Position numbers and translations under genes: made by a program. From assembly GCF_002831645.1 (NCBI RefSeq), contig NZ_CP025117.1, positions 2,433,001 through 2,497,000 on the forward strand: a stretch of 64,000 bases of DNA, in the 5' to 3' direction. This document shows positions 61,976 to 64,000 of this stretch, in pieces (within the stretch, counting starts at the first letter, position 1; the number at the start of each line of letters is the position of its first letter). The notes beneath the pieces were generated by a model. It did not search any database and had not been told where the DNA came from. It saw only the letters and a list, made by a program, of their open reading frames with translations. The stretch is from Olleya sp. Bg11-27. GTDB lineage: Bacteria; Bacteroidota; Bacteroidia; Flavobacteriales; Flavobacteriaceae.

Positions 61976-62443
61976 GTTTTTTGAGTTTGTTTAAAACAGG
62001 TTTGATAATTATTCGTCATTTATACGATCAGTTGTCTAAATTGACAAGCTAATGAAATATAATAAAGACCTCAGCAACGAATTTAGTCCTTATTCTTCTA
62101 GTATAAAATACGTAGAACTACGTATTTTTTCTTGACAAAAGCCAAGTTACAACAGTCAAACTATTATACTTTACGGAAAACCGTAATCACCATTTATTTT
62201 AAATAAAATAGTCTCTATTAATTATATAAACGGTTTGTTTACATAGCTAATAGAGACTTTAAAAGGGTGAAATTAATAAAAGGTAAAACGGTTATAATTT
62301 GGTTAATTATTTTTGTACCCTCGGGATTTGTTTTCCTATTTGGATTGGACTGGTTGTGTACAACATACAGCATGGCGGTCATTAACTTCCGTTACTCATC
62401 TGATTCGGGCTTCTGTAGTTTGTTACGTCTTTAGTAGCAAACT
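61976..62443. other. Intergenic region with palindromes and a GC-richer conserved-looking segment
   Basis: No gene is seen. A hairpin AAAATACGTA/TACGTATTTT with loop GAAC (62105-62130) ends in T on both sides. TTACGG/CCGTAA (62171-62186) is another. AGTCTCTATTA (62210-62220) pairs with TAATAGAGACT (62248-62258) over a 27-base centre. Bases 62330-62430 are richer in GC than the surroundings and contain GTGTACAACATACAGC and GGCGGTCATTAACTTCCG; this looks like a conserved element, perhaps a remnant of a mobile unit. Confidence 0.5.
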
Positions 62444-63016
62444 TTATTCAATGATAATATCATATTTGCTTAGTAATCCTGCAATATCTTGAAAAGAAAA
62501 TTTAGCTTTTGTAATATTGTTTTTTGTAGGATCGATAGTGTAATTTTTGGCGGTTAAAAAATTAACGCTTTTAAGATTTGTATTACTAAAAATAGTACGA
62601 CTTAAATCTGTATTTTTAAATACAGCATTAGTTAAATCACATTCTGTGAAATCGGCATCTTTTATGGATGAATTAATGAAAGGTGTTTTTTGCATTTTTT
62701 TTCTTAGAAAACTACAACAGTCTAATATACAGTGCTCAAATTGTAATGAAAATAGAAAGTCACTACAAATACTAAAATTAACACCTAATAATTTACTGTC
62801 TTTAAAAGTTATGGTATCTAATTGACAATGCTCGAATTTTGTTAAGGTAAGATTACAATCTGTAAAGACACAATTTGTAAATTCACATGACAAAAATACG
62901 CCATTAGAGAAGTCGCAATTAAAAAAATGACAGGAATCAAATTCTCTGTTTGTCGTTTCGTTTTCAGCATAATTAATTTTATTGAATGTTTTATTATAAT
63001 GTGCTACTACTTTCAT
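62444..63016 (-). CDS. Qnr-like pentapeptide-repeat protein (190 aa)
   Basis: The protein is built of pentapeptide repeats A/C-D/N-L/F-x-x (for example FDSCHFFNCDFSNGVFLSCE and DADFTECDLTNAVFKNTDLS), a right-handed beta-helix. The last residues (FSFQDIAGLLSKYDIIIE) resemble the dimer-forming helix of Qnr and MfpA, which mimic DNA and shield gyrase from quinolones. Its 190 residues are slightly shorter than typical Qnr (about 215). Whether it binds gyrase is untested. A MarR gene lies 5 bases upstream, so the pair forms an operon and may be drug- or stress-responsive. Confidence 0.78.
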   Translation of the reverse strand: MKVVAHYNKTFNKINYAENETTNREFDSCHFFNCDFSNGVFLSCEFTNCVFTDCNLTLTKFEHCQLDTITFKDSKLLGVNFSICSDFLFSLQFEHCILDCCSFLRKKMQKTPFINSSIKDADFTECDLTNAVFKNTDLSRTIFSNTNLKSVNFLTAKNYTIDPTKNNITKAKFSFQDIAGLLSKYDIIIE

Positions 63017-63021
63017 CTTAA

Positions 63022-63465
63022 TTAAGTAATGATTTGTTGTAACTCTTTGGAAAACGTAGATTTATCTGTGATGTTTTTAAAGAATGTATCATTTGATTTA
63101 TTTTTTATCTCTATTGCCTTTTGTAAAACGTCAACACCTTTATCAGTTAAAAACACACATTTTGCTCTTGTGTCTGTTTCATGCTCTTTTCGTTCTATCA
63201 CTCCGTTTTTTTCTAAGGTTCTTAAAATTTTGGATACCATCATTCGGTCTGTTTTACTACTTTCTGCAATGTCCTTTTGTGTTACATTGTCTGAAGTACG
63301 TAGTAACCAAGCTAAAGCGGATAAAATGGCAAATTGGGTATGTGTTACACCAACCACACTTAAAGCTTGGTTAGCTTCTCTTTGCCATTTCATTGTAGCC
63401 TGCCAGAGTAAATAGCCAAGGCTTTCATTAGGGGTTTCAAAGTGGAAATCAATGGTCTTTTTCAT
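63022..63465 (-). CDS. MarR-family regulator (147 aa)
   Basis: The winged helix is visible in VTQKDIAESSKTDRMMVSKI and the wing in HETDTRAKCVFLTDKGVDVL. The dimer helices are at both ends. It overlaps the EVE gene by 17 bases and precedes the pentapeptide-repeat gene by 5 bases, so the three genes are one operon that it probably regulates. MarR proteins typically sense aromatic compounds. No operator could be placed inside the window with confidence. Confidence 0.87.
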   Translation of the reverse strand: MKKTIDFHFETPNESLGYLLWQATMKWQREANQALSVVGVTHTQFAILSALAWLLRTSDNVTQKDIAESSKTDRMMVSKILRTLEKNGVIERKEHETDTRAKCVFLTDKGVDVLQKAIEIKNKSNDTFFKNITDKSTFSKELQQIIT

Positions 63466-63889
63466 GAAGCATTAAGTTTGAAATTAATTTAAAATCAGAG
63501 TCATTTATTTGTAATGTACCCCAACGAAAAGGATAGCCCCATTTTTGTTTGTTTTGAATAAAACTTAAATTGTTAATAAGGGGTAGAATGGACAGATCTT
63601 TAGATTTTTTGAAATCAATATCTATTCTGAAAGGACAGAAATCGGGTGTCATTTCAAATTGATAGATAGTATTAGATTTTACTTGACCGATTGCTGTAAA
63701 TTCTTGACATTTATCTTTTTTGTCAAAGTACGTTTTGCTAGAGTAGTAGATGACATAATCTCCTTTTTTTATTTTTTTTAGTGGTGTTGCTTTGCCATGA
63801 CAGGCTTGAGCAAAACCACCCAAAACACCATTTTTGACGTGGTCTTTGGAAGCTGTGATGATCCAATATTTTGAATTAGTTTGTTCCAT
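63449..63889 (-). CDS. EVE-domain protein (146 aa)
   Basis: EVE domains (PUA-like fold) bind modified bases such as 5-methylcytosine derivatives in DNA or RNA. The protein begins YWIITASKDHVKNGVLGGFA, has the KIKKGDYVIYYSSKTYFDKK core and ends WGYPFRWGTLQIN, which matches the family. It is cytoplasmic. It overlaps the MarR gene by 17 bases. EVE proteins are found in restriction and defence settings, but here the neighbours are a MarR and a Qnr-like gene. The 111 bases upstream to the window end hold no gene. Confidence 0.85.
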   Translation of the reverse strand: MEQTNSKYWIITASKDHVKNGVLGGFAQACHGKATPLKKIKKGDYVIYYSSKTYFDKKDKCQEFTAIGQVKSNTIYQFEMTPDFCPFRIDIDFKKSKDLSILPLINNLSFIQNKQKWGYPFRWGTLQINDSDFKLISNLMLHEKDH

Positions 63890-64000
63890 AGTTATTGTTA
63901 TATATAATTTTGGTAGAGAGTGCTATCAAACGCTATAAGATTTGGAGTAAAGGATAGTATTTAAAGTTGAAATAAGCTTAAATAACTTGCTTTATAAGAA

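Noticed and set aside
63029-63415. 128-aa plus-strand ORF over the MarR gene
   Set aside because: It is antisense to a clear MarR protein and has no family features.

Overview
The window is from a low-GC Bacteroidota chromosome, almost certainly family Flavobacteriaceae. The evidence is SprB-repeat and type IX secretion (T9SS) sorting-domain proteins, TAnnTTTG-type -7 promoter boxes, weak Shine-Dalgarno sites, and the gene order ftsK-lolA-lptF/G-like-ribB. The genus cannot be fixed from sequence alone.

Region by region. 1-1.1 kb: the 3' end of a beta-propeller gene, then a decayed REP-associated tyrosine transposase (RAYT) with two REP-like hairpins. 1.3-17.4 kb: a five-gene operon of large exported proteins (1667 aa with a poly-Gln tract, a fibronectin-III protein, two short SprB paralogues, and a 2100-aa SprB adhesin with a T9SS type A tail), closed by a strong terminator. 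17.9-24.2 kb: an SOS-like mutagenesis locus with a LexA-type XRE/S24 repressor and an exonuclease/GIY-YIG nuclease diverging from dinB and a short dnaE. 24.5-32.3 kb: a Crp/Fnr regulator, a metallophosphatase/beta-barrel protein, a Rieske-glutamate synthase fusion, small membrane proteins and an orphan DUF5706 (Pycsar-effector-like) protein. 32.4-32.9 kb: tRNA-Ser(UGA) beside the remains of a tandem duplication. 33-46.8 kb: housekeeping genes (nitroreductase, thioredoxin-like, KdnA-like transaminase, RibB with a dead RibA domain, LptF/G, LolA, FtsK, DgkA, Tpx, fasciclin, KatG, ankyrin protein).

46.8-62 kb is an accessory island and the most unusual part. After the intact katG-ankyrin pair, minus-strand cargo genes (a 160-aa protein, a SUKH/SMI1-like protein, two immunity-like proteins, several lipoproteins, and finally a single-chain SIR2-APAZ-MID-PIWI short Argonaute defence protein) are nearly all followed on their 3' side by a copy or fragment of one dispersed repeat. 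All copies have the same orientation, and most carry a decayed piece of the ankyrin gene in recognisable reading frame. The layout resembles a cassette array (gene plus 3' element), but no integrase is visible. Embedded in it is a TetR-controlled AhpD-RidA-PatB/MalY group with palindromic operators, and a decayed lipoprotein gene.

62-64 kb: a Qnr-like pentapeptide-repeat protein, a MarR regulator and an EVE-domain protein, all on the minus strand.
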